A stretch of 64,000 nucleotides of DNA from Clostridium_S neuense (GTDB lineage: Bacteria; Bacillota; Clostridia; Clostridiales; Clostridiaceae), in NCBI RefSeq assembly GCF_045310695.1, contig NZ_JBJIAA010000007.1, forward strand, positions 1-64,000. The letters run 5' to 3'. The notes under the pieces are model-generated. The model was not told where the DNA came from. It worked only from the letters and a program-made list of their open reading frames with translations, and ran no database searches. Below, in pieces: positions 1 to 9,170 of the stretch (position 1 is its first letter; the number at the start of each line of letters is the position of its first letter). The position numbers and the translations under genes were made by a program.

Positions 1-40
1 TTTTTAGCTGACTAATACTAATAGGTCGAGGGCTTGACCA
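1..40 (+). rRNA. 23S ribosomal RNA, 3' end (partial)
   Basis: The first 40 bases match the conserved 3' terminus of bacterial 23S rRNA (GACTAATACTAATAGGTCGAGG then GCTTGACC pattern). Only the last bases of the gene lie in the window. A 5S gene follows about 100 bases later, as in a normal rRNA operon. The exact mature end is uncertain by a few bases. Confidence 0.93.
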
Positions 41-138
41 ATTTAAAATAACTATTTGCTATGCAATTTTGAAAGTACAATGTACTTTCAATTACTACAT
101 ATATAATTATGAAGTAATAAATAACTTAATAAGTGTAA

Positions 139-255
139 TCCGGTGACTATGGCTTAGTTGTAACACCCGTTCCCATTCCGAACACGAAGGTTAAGAACTA
201 ATACGCCGATGGTAGTGCAGGGGAGGCCCTGTGTGAGAGTAGGACGTTGCCGGGT
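139..255 (+). rRNA. rrf: 5S ribosomal RNA
   Basis: About 117 nt with the conserved 5S core (CCCGTTCCCATTCCGAACACG, then GCCGATGGTAGTGCAGGGG). The ends pair as an acceptor-like helix (TCCGGTGAC at the start, GTTGCCGGG at the end). It lies just after the 23S end with no tRNA between them. Confidence 0.96.
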
Positions 256-336
256 AATTTTATTTTTTGGTGCTCCTATATACTTCTAATATAAGGTAGA
301 GAGTTAGTTTAAATTTGGAGTAGCTAAAAAAGATAT

Positions 337-378
337 AAATCACTATACTAAGTAAATTTGTGTATGGTGATTTTTTTA
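337..378 (+). terminator. Intrinsic terminator of the rRNA operon
   Basis: A hairpin whose arms are AAATCACTATAC and GTGTATGGTGATTT, with about a 10-base loop, is followed directly by a run of seven T. It lies about 80 bases after 5S with no gene between, so it probably ends the rRNA transcript. Confidence 0.8.
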
Positions 379-567
379 TTCTTTTGTATCTTTAAATTCA
401 GTTGTCGAGATTATTTAAAGAGAAGTCAGGGTTTCCATGATGAATAATTTTAATATATAGATAAACCGTTTTAACTATTGAAATTCATGTGCACCATAAT
501 GTTCAGAGGACGGCATTTTAGTACAAATAAATTTCAAGTTTTAAAGTGGTTTATTTTTAGATCCACA
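379..567. other. Spacer with no recognised gene
   Basis: Non-coding spacer between the rRNA terminator and the second hairpin. With 607-798 it makes a stretch of over 500 bases (256-798) in which only the two terminators are recognisable. I see no plausible ORF with a ribosome site. Confidence 0.6.
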
Positions 568-606
568 AAAAAGGTTATGCCTATTCTATAAGGCACAACC
601 TTTTTT
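568..606. terminator. Bidirectional-looking terminator hairpin
   Basis: AAAAAAGGTTATGCCT pairs with AGGCACAACCTTTTTT across a short loop. A-runs and T-runs flank both sides, so it could stop transcription from either strand: read-through from the rRNA operon, or the minus-strand tRNA-Leu transcript coming from 885. Confidence 0.7.
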
Positions 607-798
607 ATACTATAAGTTTACAGCAAGTCAATTTGGTGTAAGTTCTTTCTAAATTATCATATATACGGACTTTTATTTTATTCTTAAAAGTGTAATTTCT
701 ATAGAGAGACTAATTATAGCAATGGGAAAAGAAAAAACTAAAAAATAACTGTACTACAAAGCCTTAAACTAAGTAATACAGCCATTATCTAAAATTCT

Positions 799-885
799 TG
801 GTGCCGGAGGCGGGAGTCGAACCCGCATGGTATCGCTACCGACGGATTTTGAGTCCGTTGCGTCTGCCAATTCCACCACTTCGGC
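799..885 (-). tRNA. tRNA-Leu (anticodon CAA)
   Basis: On the minus strand the sequence folds as a class II tRNA. It has an acceptor stem GCCGAAG/CTCCGGC with encoded CCA, a D-arm region, an anticodon stem ACGGA/TCCGT enclosing loop CTCAAAA (anticodon CAA), a variable arm, and T-arm GCGGGTTCGACTCCCGC. The long variable arm and the CAA anticodon identify leucine. It is 87 nt including CCA. Confidence 0.95.
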
Positions 886-900
886 GTATCAACATGTAAT

Positions 901-929
901 AATATATCACAGTAAGCGAGGCTCGTCAA
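901..929 (-). promoter_or_regulatory. Sigma-A type promoter for tRNA-Leu
   Basis: Read on the minus strand: a TTGACG -35 box, a 17-base spacer, then a TATATT -10 box ending 16 bases before the tRNA 5' end. Spacing and hexamers fit a strong housekeeping promoter, so the tRNA is transcribed alone. Confidence 0.75.
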
Positions 930-1192
930 GCATTTTTTATAAAAATTATCTTTTTATATCATTATTTTAAGCAATAATTCATTAACGCATATTAACCATA
1001 TAAATCTTTATTAAATTTACAATAGTTAAATATAAAAAAACTTACGTAAATATTTGGATTGATAATTGATTAATTTATTTTCTACTGATATTATATATAT
1101 GTAGGATTTTAAGTAGAAATTTGAATAAAAACATACAAAAAAAGCAGTTAAAGGAAAAAATAAGCAATAAATACTTTTAATGGAGGACTAAT

Positions 1193-4168
1193 GTGAAATT
1201 TAAAGGGTATGTATATAAATTTAAAATAAATTCTTCACACAATGTATTAATCAATGATAAACGCAGTAGTACCCACATTCATACATTTGTAATTTCAATT
1301 TTTGCTAAAATAATTAATGATGATTTTATTATATATGATGAAGTTGAAAGTATAGTGGAAAAATTTTTGCAAATTTATGATGGAAAGGAATTAAACAAAG
1401 TAAAACCCTTCAATAAGATAGAGCCAACCCTTGAAAATATAGGCGATTTTCTTTTTGATAAACTTAGGAAAATACTAAATGAAAATTATATTGAACTTGT
1501 AAAATTAGAAATTAATGAGACACCTACAAGGGTGTATGTAGTTAATTATAGTGAAGCTGAAGGTGGAATTACTAAAGGTTATAAAAATACTATATCGAAA
1601 TTAGTGATAAATAGTGTTATGGAATCTTCAGCAGCCAATATTATGAGAAATTTTGAAGCTTTTGAGGATGAGGAGGAAGAAATTAGGTCTGAGGAACATG
1701 CAAAAGAATTGCTTAAGCCTAAAAAAAATAGAACTGCCATAAAAACAGCAGTAGCATTGGCATTTTTAATTATAGCAGCTATAATTTTAGTTATTTATTT
1801 AAAAAACTTAAAAGGATACCCTTGGGGAATAGATACCTATGGACATATATTTAAGGCAGATCTTCTATATAAAAACATGAAACAGGGAAATTTCTATCCT
1901 CTTTTTACAGGGCTTTGGTACAATGGAATACAACCCTTTAGATACTGGGCACCGCTTTCCTACTACATACTTGCACTGCTTCAGTTTTGTGCTGGAGGAA
2001 ATTCTATAAATGCCTATATGCTTTTTATTGGATTTATATTTTTAACAGGAGCATTTGGGTGGCTTTTATGGGGAATTAAAGAGAATAGAATATTTATTTC
2101 TATAGTTTTTGGAGTTTTATGGTTCTTCTTACCAGAAAATATAAGGCTATTTTTCTTTGAAGGAAATATTCCAAGAGTACTAATTACAGCTATTATACCT
2201 TATCTATTTTATTTTTTATGGCAGTTTGTTGAGAAAGGGAAAAAGTCATCAATTGTTCCTGTGACAATATCTATGATGCTTATAACTTTGTCGCATCTTA
2301 TGGTAGCTGCCATGACTGGAATTACTTCTTTTATATTTATGTTAATTTATTCTGTAACTTTCAAAAAGTTTTTAAGACCTTTTCAAGCTATAGCTTCAAT
2401 GCTTTTATCCTTTGCTATTTGCGGTGTATGGCTTTATCCTGCACTTCATGGGGGACTTGTCTCTATGGATAGTGGAGCTACCTCTGAGGTTATGCAATCT
2501 TTAAGTACTCCATTTACGATTTCACTTAATCCTTTTGTTAGATTAAGTAGTATAGGGAATAATGGCTTTTTTTACTACGGTTTGTCTATTGTATTGATAT
2601 CAGCCTTTGGAATTATTGTTTCAAATAAAAGAAGCATGTCTGGCTTTATTACAGTTATTATTGTATTTTTAGGAACTACAACAGCCTTTATACCAGTGCT
2701 TGTGAAGTTGCCTTTAAATCAACTCTTGTGGATGATGAGGTTTACGCCTATAGCTTATGGAATATTTATTTTAAGCTTGTTTAACTGGAAAAACTGCAAA
2801 AAAGTTTTTATGTTTATATTTATTATAATGCTTGCGTTAGACAGCTCTTTATCCTTTAATTTTTGGCTGTATCCTTCTGAGAAAAATGTGAAGGTAGAAA
2901 GTTTATTGAAATCGGCAAAAAATATTACAAGGCAAAGAATAGCACTTCTTGACAGCAGTATGTTTGGTTCATATCCATCTTTTTACATAAGCAGTGAAGG
3001 AAAAGAAACAGCATATTCTTATGGATGGGCATGGCAGGGAGCAGCAACAGCCTCCAATATAGTGCTTTTAAATACAGCACTTGAAAATGGATATTACAAT
3101 TACATGTTCGATAGATCACTTGAAATGGGCTGTGATACTGTTGTTATAAGAAAAGCATCACTTAAAAGAGGAAAAACAAGCTTTGATGAAATTAATAGTG
3201 CTGCAGGACTTTCAAATTACAGATTGTATAAGGAAACAGAGGAAGGCTATGTATATCACAGAAAAACTCCAGCTAGCTTTGGTATTGTTTCAGATTATTC
3301 CAGCTTGTGCATAGGTCGTTCTGCAGTAGAGCTTCAACTTCAATATCCAAGCTTTAAGGCAGGAAAATCTTTAAATATTGAAGACTATTCTATTGATGAG
3401 CTTAAAAAATATAGAACCATTTATTTGTCAGATTTTAAATACAATGATAGGGCTAAAGCAGAAGCCATGATCTCAAAACTAAGCGGCCTTGGAGTAAATG
3501 TGGTAATAGATATGAATAAAATTCCATCGGATGATATTACAAAAAGAATGGTATTTATGGGAGTCAGTGCTCAGCCAATTGCGTTTGAATCAAAAATGCC
3601 GGATTTGTTTTTTAAGGAACAAAAATATGCTAGTGGAAAATTTGATTATAAGTATAAGGAATGGCATACAGTATATCTTCAAAATCTTTCTAAGGTAACG
3701 GGAATTTCATGGATAAACAATAAAAAGTTTGCGTTTATGGGACAAGGTCAGGGAGAGAATAAAAATGTGACCTTCGTTGGATTTAATTTAATGTTTCATG
3801 CTATGGAGGATGACGATGAAAATTCTATAAATATAATGAATGAGGTTATGAAAACCAATGAAGAGGTTCTTCCAAAGCGTAGCATTGAAGCTGTAGATAT
3901 TAAATATGGAAAAAATTCTATTGTTATAAATTCGCCTAGAAATAATTTGAATACTACCCTTGCATTTTTAGATTCCTATAAGAGCAGCAGTAGAATATAT
4001 GAAGATGAGAATCTTTTAAAAGTAAATAGAGGTTCCAGTTATATAAAAATAGGGTATCCATATTTGACAGGAGGAATACTTTTAACAATCCTTGGACTTA
4101 TTGGTTTTCTTGGACTACTTAAATTTATATATAGAGGGGAGGAAATTAAAAATGAAAAAAATAGTTAA
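1193..4168 (+). CDS. XrtG-associated PTPS-like / GT-C-type membrane protein
   Basis: A 991-aa protein with a GTG start 5 bases after GGAGGA. Residues 1-120 resemble 6-pyruvoyl-tetrahydropterin synthase: the histidines of the zinc site remain (NSSHN, then STHIHTF), but Arg stands where the catalytic Cys normally lies four residues before HxH, so pterin chemistry is doubtful. After a transmembrane segment near 187-207 comes a polytopic domain (to about 560) with the loop WGIDTYGHIFKAD, like the acidic first-loop motif of GT-C glycosyltransferases. Next is a large probably extracytoplasmic domain, then a final membrane helix near 963-983. It is the first gene of the exosortase-G operon and overlaps the next gene by 17 bases. 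It probably glycosylates or otherwise processes the XrtG substrate; that role is inferred from family and context. Confidence 0.8.
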   Translation: MKFKGYVYKFKINSSHNVLINDKRSSTHIHTFVISIFAKIINDDFIIYDEVESIVEKFLQIYDGKELNKVKPFNKIEPTLENIGDFLFDKLRKILNENYIELVKLEINETPTRVYVVNYSEAEGGITKGYKNTISKLVINSVMESSAANIMRNFEAFEDEEEEIRSEEHAKELLKPKKNRTAIKTAVALAFLIIAAIILVIYLKNLKGYPWGIDTYGHIFKADLLYKNMKQGNFYPLFTGLWYNGIQPFRYWAPLSYYILALLQFCAGGNSINAYMLFIGFIFLTGAFGWLLWGIKENRIFISIVFGVLWFFLPENIRLFFFEGNIPRVLITAIIPYLFYFLWQFVEKGKKSSIVPVTISMMLITLSHLMVAAMTGITSFIFMLIYSVTFKKFLRPFQAIASMLLSFAICGVWLYPALHGGLVSMDSGATSEVMQSLSTPFTISLNPFVRLSSIGNNGFFYYGLSIVLISAFGIIVSNKRSMSGFITVIIVFLGTTTAFIPVLVKLPLNQLLWMMRFTPIAYGIFILSLFNWKNCKKVFMFIFIIMLALDSSLSFNFWLYPSEKNVKVESLLKSAKNITRQRIALLDSSMFGSYPSFYISSEGKETAYSYGWAWQGAATASNIVLLNTALENGYYNYMFDRSLEMGCDTVVIRKASLKRGKTSFDEINSAAGLSNYRLYKETEEGYVYHRKTPASFGIVSDYSSLCIGRSAVELQLQYPSFKAGKSLNIEDYSIDELKKYRTIYLSDFKYNDRAKAEAMISKLSGLGVNVVIDMNKIPSDDITKRMVFMGVSAQPIAFESKMPDLFFKEQKYASGKFDYKYKEWHTVYLQNLSKVTGISWINNKKFAFMGQGQGENKNVTFVGFNLMFHAMEDDDENSINIMNEVMKTNEEVLPKRSIEAVDIKYGKNSIVINSPRNNLNTTLAFLDSYKSSSRIYEDENLLKVNRGSSYIKIGYPYLTGGILLTILGLIGFLGLLKFIYRGEEIKNEKNS

Positions 4169-4790
4169 ACCTATAGTTGTTTTAATGACGATTTTTGTAT
4201 TTTTATTTCCAAAATCAGTTTATGCAGCTACAGGCAGTGAGATTGTACTAGATGGGTATTTTGACGATTGGGTAAATAAACCAAGCACTACAATAAAATA
4301 TGGGTGGCAGAACCCGGGACAATATTCAACGGTAAAATGGTATTGTGATAATGAAAATTTATACTTGTATATAAAGATGGGTGAGGTTGGATACAGTAGC
4401 ATGAGCAACAATATGATAGAATATTGGATTGATGGTGCACAAATGCCAGATATACAGCTTTCTCTTGATACACCAGCAAAAGGTCGTACATCAATTTACA
4501 ATTACAGTTATGACTATAGACCATTTTCTGCAGATGGATATATAGTAAGAGGGGGAACTAATGGAATAAAAGGTGATCAAGCGGAGTTTAGAATACCTTT
4601 AACTCTTTTTCAAAAGAGCAGTAAAAATCAGATGCTTGATTTAAAAATGAGGTTTCCGGATTTGGGAGATCAGTATATAGAATTTCAAGTGGGAAGTACA
4701 AAGCCATATCTTGGAATAGCAGTTTCTGGTATTGCGGCAGCTTCAGGATTTATTATTTATAAAAGAAGAAAGAGAAGAGTACTTGCATGA
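4152..4790 (+). CDS. Firmicu-CTERM sorting-domain protein (likely XrtG substrate)
   Basis: A 212-aa secreted protein. The ATG at 4152 follows GGGGAGG and gives a clear signal peptide (MKKIVKPIVVLMTIF, cleavage near VYAA). The body starts with IVLDGYFDDW, as in CBM9/DOMON-like beta domains that bind sugars. The C terminus has a short hydrophobic helix (LGIAVSGIAAASGFIIY) followed by KRRKRR, the tripartite layout of exosortase targets (PEP-CTERM-like; Firmicu-CTERM in this phylum). It ends four bases inside the exosortase gene. A longer in-frame start at 4092 would lack the signal peptide at the N terminus, so it was not used. Confidence 0.85.
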   Translation: MKKIVKPIVVLMTIFVFLFPKSVYAATGSEIVLDGYFDDWVNKPSTTIKYGWQNPGQYSTVKWYCDNENLYLYIKMGEVGYSSMSNNMIEYWIDGAQMPDIQLSLDTPAKGRTSIYNYSYDYRPFSADGYIVRGGTNGIKGDQAEFRIPLTLFQKSSKNQMLDLKMRFPDLGDQYIEFQVGSTKPYLGIAVSGIAAASGFIIYKRRKRRVLA

Positions 4791-5383
4791 AAATATTAAT
4801 GTTTTTTCTACTTGTTATATGGGCATATTCAATAAGTGTGCTGGAGAGAGCAAAACTGCATTTTTTTAGGTTCCTAATTGGAGCTGTAGGATTATTTTTC
4901 TTTATGATGGTGTTTTTTCAGCCTTATCTTGTTAGTATTTTAAGCAAGCTTGTAACAGTTGTATCTGGAGCAATCGGAAACTTAACAGGGTACTATGATG
5001 CTTTTTATGAATATTCGCTGGTACTTATAAAAAGTGGAAATACTACAATTTCAATGTATATAGATTATGAATGTTCAGGAGTAATAGAAATACTTGCTTT
5101 TACAGCATTGTTGTGGTTTTTTCCATTATATAATGCTATGGAAAAGTTTATGTACAGCTTAATAGGTATACTTTGGATATTTATGGCTAATATAATTAGA
5201 ATTTTTATAATATGTGTACTTGTGTATTATTATGGCAACAATATTTTTTACTTTGCTCATACCATATTTGCAAGAATAGTTTTTTATGCCTTGTCTATAG
5301 TCTTATATTTTTATGTTTTTACAAAGTCACAAATAAAAAGGCAGAAAGTAGGTAATGTTTTATATGGACATGATATTAAGTAA
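4787..5383 (+). CDS. xrtG: Exosortase family protein XrtG
   Basis: A 198-aa polytopic membrane protein, about six helices. The catalytic triad of the exosortase/archaeosortase family is visible: Cys in DYECSGVIE (about residue 94), Arg in ANIIRIFIICV (about 142) and His in FYFAHTIFARI (about 163). These enzymes cut C-terminal sorting signals outside the membrane and transfer the protein to a carrier. It overlaps the substrate gene by 4 bases and the glycosyltransferase by 29, so the three are almost certainly co-translated. Gram-positive XrtG loci have this gene order. Confidence 0.9.
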   Translation: MKILMFFLLVIWAYSISVLERAKLHFFRFLIGAVGLFFFMMVFFQPYLVSILSKLVTVVSGAIGNLTGYYDAFYEYSLVLIKSGNTTISMYIDYECSGVIEILAFTALLWFFPLYNAMEKFMYSLIGILWIFMANIIRIFIICVLVYYYGNNIFYFAHTIFARIVFYALSIVLYFYVFTKSQIKRQKVGNVLYGHDIK

Positions 5384-6734
5384 GAGTTATAAGGAAATGA
5401 TCTTTTGGATGGCATGGATTATAATTCCATTTATAATGGAAATTGTTCCTGCTATAGGAGGTTTTTTTATACTAGCAAAAAAAAGAATGTCTATAAAAAA
5501 AGAAGATTTTCAAGGAAAACTTCCACAAATTACACTTATTGTGCCTGTATATAATTCTGAGAGGACCTTAATGGGATGTCTTGAATCCGTATATAATTCA
5601 GATTATCCTTCTGAACTTATTGATGTGATGCTCATAAATAATATGAGTAGTGATAAAAGTTTTGAGGTGTTTATGGAGAGCCAAAAGAAATTTAAAGGTC
5701 TTTCTATGAGATATATGAATGCCAAGCAAGGCAAATCTAAGGCACTTAATATGGCACTTTTCAATAGTGAGGGTAAATACATAATTCATATTGACAGTGA
5801 TGGAAAGCTTCATAGGGATGCAATAAAAAATATGGTTGTTCGCTTTGAACAAAATTCAGATATCCATTGCATGACAGGAGCAGTTTTGACAGATAAAGAT
5901 TACATAGAAAGCACTAAAGGTAGGTTTTTAAAATTGGTGCGTAAGTGCGAATTTTTTGAGTATGCACAGGCTTTTCTGGCAGGAAGAAATTTTGAATCTG
6001 AACTAGACAGCATATATACTTTGTCAGGAGCTTTTTCAGCTTTTAGGAAGTCTACAATTTTAAAAACACAGCTTTATAATAGTGAAACTGTATGTGAGGA
6101 TACTCAAATAACCTTTCAAATAAGGCATTTGCTTAATAAAAAAGTATATTTATGCGAAAATTCCTTGTTCTTTGTGGACCCAATTGATAATTTGAGCAAG
6201 CTTTATACTCAGCGTCAAAGGTGGCAAAGAGGAGAGATAGAGGTTTCACATATGTTTTTAAAGGATAAGATGTCCATAACTAAGGGCTTTTTTAGCAATT
6301 TTATGATTAGGATGCTTATGTATGATCATACCTTTGCTTTCCCAAGAATGATATGGTATTTTGCACTCATATTTCTTTTGTTTATGAATTATCCATTTTA
6401 TCTTATAGCAGGTTCTGTAATTGCAATATATCTTTTATATGTTTTGTCTGCAATTCTGTTTTATTTCAATATACTTTCATATTTAAAGGAGTATAAGGAA
6501 ATTAGAAAGTATTACTCAAAAAAATTTTATTTGGCTTTATTAATGCCAATGTATAATTTGGTAATATTCTGGATAAGATTTGCTGGAATTATAAACAGCA
6601 TAAAAGATGAGGGGACATGGAAAACATTAAACTTTAGTGAAGAATACAAGGCTTTCTGTGATGTAATTAAGGCTGATTGTAAAAGTGTGGTTAAGATAAT
6701 AAAGACAGTAAGAAAAATTGTTAATAACGAATAA
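5355..6734 (+). CDS. Exosortase-G-associated family 2 glycosyltransferase
   Basis: A 459-aa GT2 enzyme. An N-terminal membrane helix (about 15-40) precedes the catalytic domain: ITLIVPVYNSERTL (nucleotide-sugar binding), HIDSDGKL (DXD-type metal motif), CEDTQITF (acidic base region) and QRQRWQRGE (processive-type QxxRW). Two or three C-terminal helices follow (about 330-410). It probably builds a glycan on or near the sorted protein. ATGs at 5355 and 5364 are both possible with the AGGT just upstream; both lie inside the end of xrtG. Confidence 0.87.
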   Translation: MFYMDMILSKSYKEMIFWMAWIIIPFIMEIVPAIGGFFILAKKRMSIKKEDFQGKLPQITLIVPVYNSERTLMGCLESVYNSDYPSELIDVMLINNMSSDKSFEVFMESQKKFKGLSMRYMNAKQGKSKALNMALFNSEGKYIIHIDSDGKLHRDAIKNMVVRFEQNSDIHCMTGAVLTDKDYIESTKGRFLKLVRKCEFFEYAQAFLAGRNFESELDSIYTLSGAFSAFRKSTILKTQLYNSETVCEDTQITFQIRHLLNKKVYLCENSLFFVDPIDNLSKLYTQRQRWQRGEIEVSHMFLKDKMSITKGFFSNFMIRMLMYDHTFAFPRMIWYFALIFLLFMNYPFYLIAGSVIAIYLLYVLSAILFYFNILSYLKEYKEIRKYYSKKFYLALLMPMYNLVIFWIRFAGIINSIKDEGTWKTLNFSEEYKAFCDVIKADCKSVVKIIKTVRKIVNNE

Positions 6735-6758
6735 ATTACAGAAAGGGTTATAATAATA

Positions 6759-7970
6759 ATGAACAATAAAAATAAACTTGTTTTAAAGGTATTTGCGATT
6801 TTTGCATTAACTGCTTTATTTATTGCTGCTTCCTGGAGATTTGTAAAATATGAAATTGATAATCACAAAGAAAATACTATAAATTCTTTTCTAGATGAGC
6901 AGTATTTAGAAAATTCAAAGCTTGCAGCTGAGCTTCAAATAAATTTAGAGGATAATGTAAGCTATAAAAGATTAACTTCTGATTTATCAGAAAAAGCTGT
7001 AATAAAGGATATTATTAAAAAGGAAACAAACTCTAAAAATAGATACATATTTTTTTATGATGACAATGGCGTTCTCTTTGAAAAAAACGATGAAGCAACA
7101 AAAAAATATAATGGCAAAGATATAAAGAAGCTTTTTAAGGATTGGGAGTACAACGGAGCAAATGCTTCATATAACAGCGGCGTAAAGGGACTTATATTAA
7201 ATGGTGAAAATGGGACAGGAGAGCTTGTAAAGGATAGTAGAAGAAATTATGAAGTTGTTTCTTGGTGCTTTTTTACTGCCAATGGAAAAAGATATTTAAT
7301 AGGAATTTCTACTTTAGAAGATTACCTTATGAACAAAACGATGTTTAATCAGCATGCTTTGAGAATCTATTCTATGTGTGGTATATTTACTATAGTTTTT
7401 TTAATAATTTCAATAGCTTTTTCAATTGAGCTGCTATTTTCCTTTAGAAAGTCTAATGTTCTTCAAAGGGAAGCAATAAATAAGAATGTTCAAATACAAG
7501 AATTTGTCCAACGGGTAGATACCTTAACTAGAACGGCTAAAATGGCATGTATATATGATTCACTAACTAAAGTTTATAATAGAGAGTTTTTTTACACAGT
7601 TCTAAGAAAGCTGGATGAAGAATTATTTTTGCCAATTACAATTATAGTTGCAAGAATAGATAATTTAAATGAAGATGTTGAGTATAAAAAGTATGATGAA
7701 ATGCTGGTAGATATTGCTAAAATATTTAAGGAATACTGTAAGACTCCAAATCTTATATCAAGAGTGGATGAAGATGAATTTGCCATGATATTTATAAATA
7801 CAGATGAAAGTACAGTAAAGAATATATTAAATACTATAGAAGATGAAATAGGAAATAGCTATATTAGTGATTTATGTGAGATTCATTTTAAAACATTTGC
7901 TAAAGTCTCAGAAAAGCATAACTTAGTTAATATATTGAAGAGCATAAGGAGGGATAAATTTGAAGTATAA
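6759..7970 (+). CDS. Membrane-anchored degenerate GGDEF-domain protein
   Basis: A 403-aa protein with a helix near 8-25, an extracytoplasmic sensor-like region (about 26-200), a second helix near 205-228 and a C-terminal GGDEF fold (about 265-400, beginning LTKVYNREFF). The signature GGDEF loop reads RVDEDEFAMIF: both glycines are lost, so diguanylate cyclase activity is unlikely and it may only sense or scaffold. Its position inside the XrtG operon suggests it senses or regulates that pathway. It overlaps the next gene by 11 bases. Confidence 0.78.
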   Translation: MNNKNKLVLKVFAIFALTALFIAASWRFVKYEIDNHKENTINSFLDEQYLENSKLAAELQINLEDNVSYKRLTSDLSEKAVIKDIIKKETNSKNRYIFFYDDNGVLFEKNDEATKKYNGKDIKKLFKDWEYNGANASYNSGVKGLILNGENGTGELVKDSRRNYEVVSWCFFTANGKRYLIGISTLEDYLMNKTMFNQHALRIYSMCGIFTIVFLIISIAFSIELLFSFRKSNVLQREAINKNVQIQEFVQRVDTLTRTAKMACIYDSLTKVYNREFFYTVLRKLDEELFLPITIIVARIDNLNEDVEYKKYDEMLVDIAKIFKEYCKTPNLISRVDEDEFAMIFINTDESTVKNILNTIEDEIGNSYISDLCEIHFKTFAKVSEKHNLVNILKSIRRDKFEV

Positions 7971-8433
7971 TCAGTATAGGTTTAAGTTTTATCTTAACGC
8001 ATCACATTCAATATATTTAAAAGGCACTCTTGGCCAGGAACATCCTCATACCTGGGAAATTATTCTTAATACAGTAAAGCTTAAAAGCAACTTTATTATT
8101 TTTAATGATATAGAAAAGAGTATAGAAAAATATTTAACTAAATATCAGGATTCATATCTTAATAATGTTGAACCCTTTATTACTTTAAATCCTACACTTG
8201 AAAATATATGCGAATACTTAAAAAATGAATTTCAAAAGTTACTATTTGAGAATGGTTGGCTTCTTTTGTCTATGGAAATAAGCGAAACACCAACACGTTC
8301 TTATATTATAGATATTTCCGATGAAGCCGACTATAATAAGATTTTTGAGGAGGAAGATGCAGATAGCTCTGATCTTGATATTATGGATGAAAATGCTAAA
8401 AAGCAAATTGAAAGCATAAAAGAGTCAATTTAA
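7960..8433 (+). CDS. 6-pyruvoyl-tetrahydropterin synthase-related protein
   Basis: A 157-aa stand-alone PTPS-like domain, TTG start 6 bases after AAGGAGGG. The zinc histidines are present (NASHS, then EHPHTW) and the motif SETPTRSY matches SEINETPTRVY of the large membrane protein at the operon start. The Cys expected four residues before HxH is Leu. It is therefore a paralogue of the N-terminal domain of the first operon gene and probably not a pterin enzyme. The C-terminal 35 residues are acidic and likely disordered. Confidence 0.8.
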   Translation: MKYNQYRFKFYLNASHSIYLKGTLGQEHPHTWEIILNTVKLKSNFIIFNDIEKSIEKYLTKYQDSYLNNVEPFITLNPTLENICEYLKNEFQKLLFENGWLLLSMEISETPTRSYIIDISDEADYNKIFEEEDADSSDLDIMDENAKKQIESIKESI

Positions 8434-8447
8434 CTGGAGATGTAAAT

Positions 8448-9020
8448 ATGAGTAGTGATAATTTTAACAATGTTGTGACTATAGCAAAGGATATATGTGA
8501 AAAAATAGTAAAGCCTGGTGATACTGCTGTTGATTGTACGGCGGGACATGGGAATGATACGGCTTTTTTAGCCAGTCTTGTAGGTGAAGGCGGTAAGGTT
8601 TATGCCTTTGATATTCAAAAAGAGGCTATAGAAAGTACAAGGAAAAAGCTTGAAGAAAATAATTTTTTAAAAAGAGTAAATTTGATAAATGATGGTCATG
8701 AAAAAATTGATGAGTACATAAATGAAAAAGTAAAACTTTTTATTTTTAACCTTGGATATCTACCTAAACTGTCACATGAAATTACGACTAAGGCAAATAC
8801 TACTCTAGAAGCTGTAGTGAAGTGCATGGATGTGCTTCAAACAAATGGAGTAATTGTTATTAATATTTACTATGGACATGAAAACGGGAAAAAAGAAAAA
8901 GAAGTTCTTGAAGAATTTTGTCAAAAAATTAATCAAAAGGAATTCAACGTATTTAGGCTATCTTTCATGAATCAAGCTAATAATCCACCGGAATTAATAT
9001 GCATAGAAAGAAGAAATTAA
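8448..9020 (+). CDS. mnmM: tRNA 5-aminomethyl-2-thiouridine methyltransferase, YtqB/MnmM family
   Basis: A 190-aa class I SAM methyltransferase. Motif I is VDCTAGHGNDTAFLA, the second strand is VYAFDIQ, and the family-specific stretch FNLGYLPK...HEITTKANTT follows, typical of YtqB. In Bacillus this family (MnmM) methylates nm5(s2)U34 of tRNA to mnm5(s2)U. The gene starts 14 bases after the XrtG operon, so it may be carried on the same transcript without a functional link. Confidence 0.85.
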   Translation: MSSDNFNNVVTIAKDICEKIVKPGDTAVDCTAGHGNDTAFLASLVGEGGKVYAFDIQKEAIESTRKKLEENNFLKRVNLINDGHEKIDEYINEKVKLFIFNLGYLPKLSHEITTKANTTLEAVVKCMDVLQTNGVIVINIYYGHENGKKEKEVLEEFCQKINQKEFNVFRLSFMNQANNPPELICIERRN

Positions 9021-9170
9021 ATATTATTTTATAAAAACGTATTGTTAGAAAGGTTTAGATTTGCTAAAATAAAAGAGTTGAAGAATAATGAAATTGGTAA
9101 TAATGTGTTATTATTGATTGCGTTTATTTTAACAAGCTACATAATCAATTATAAGGAAGGAGATTTTTTT

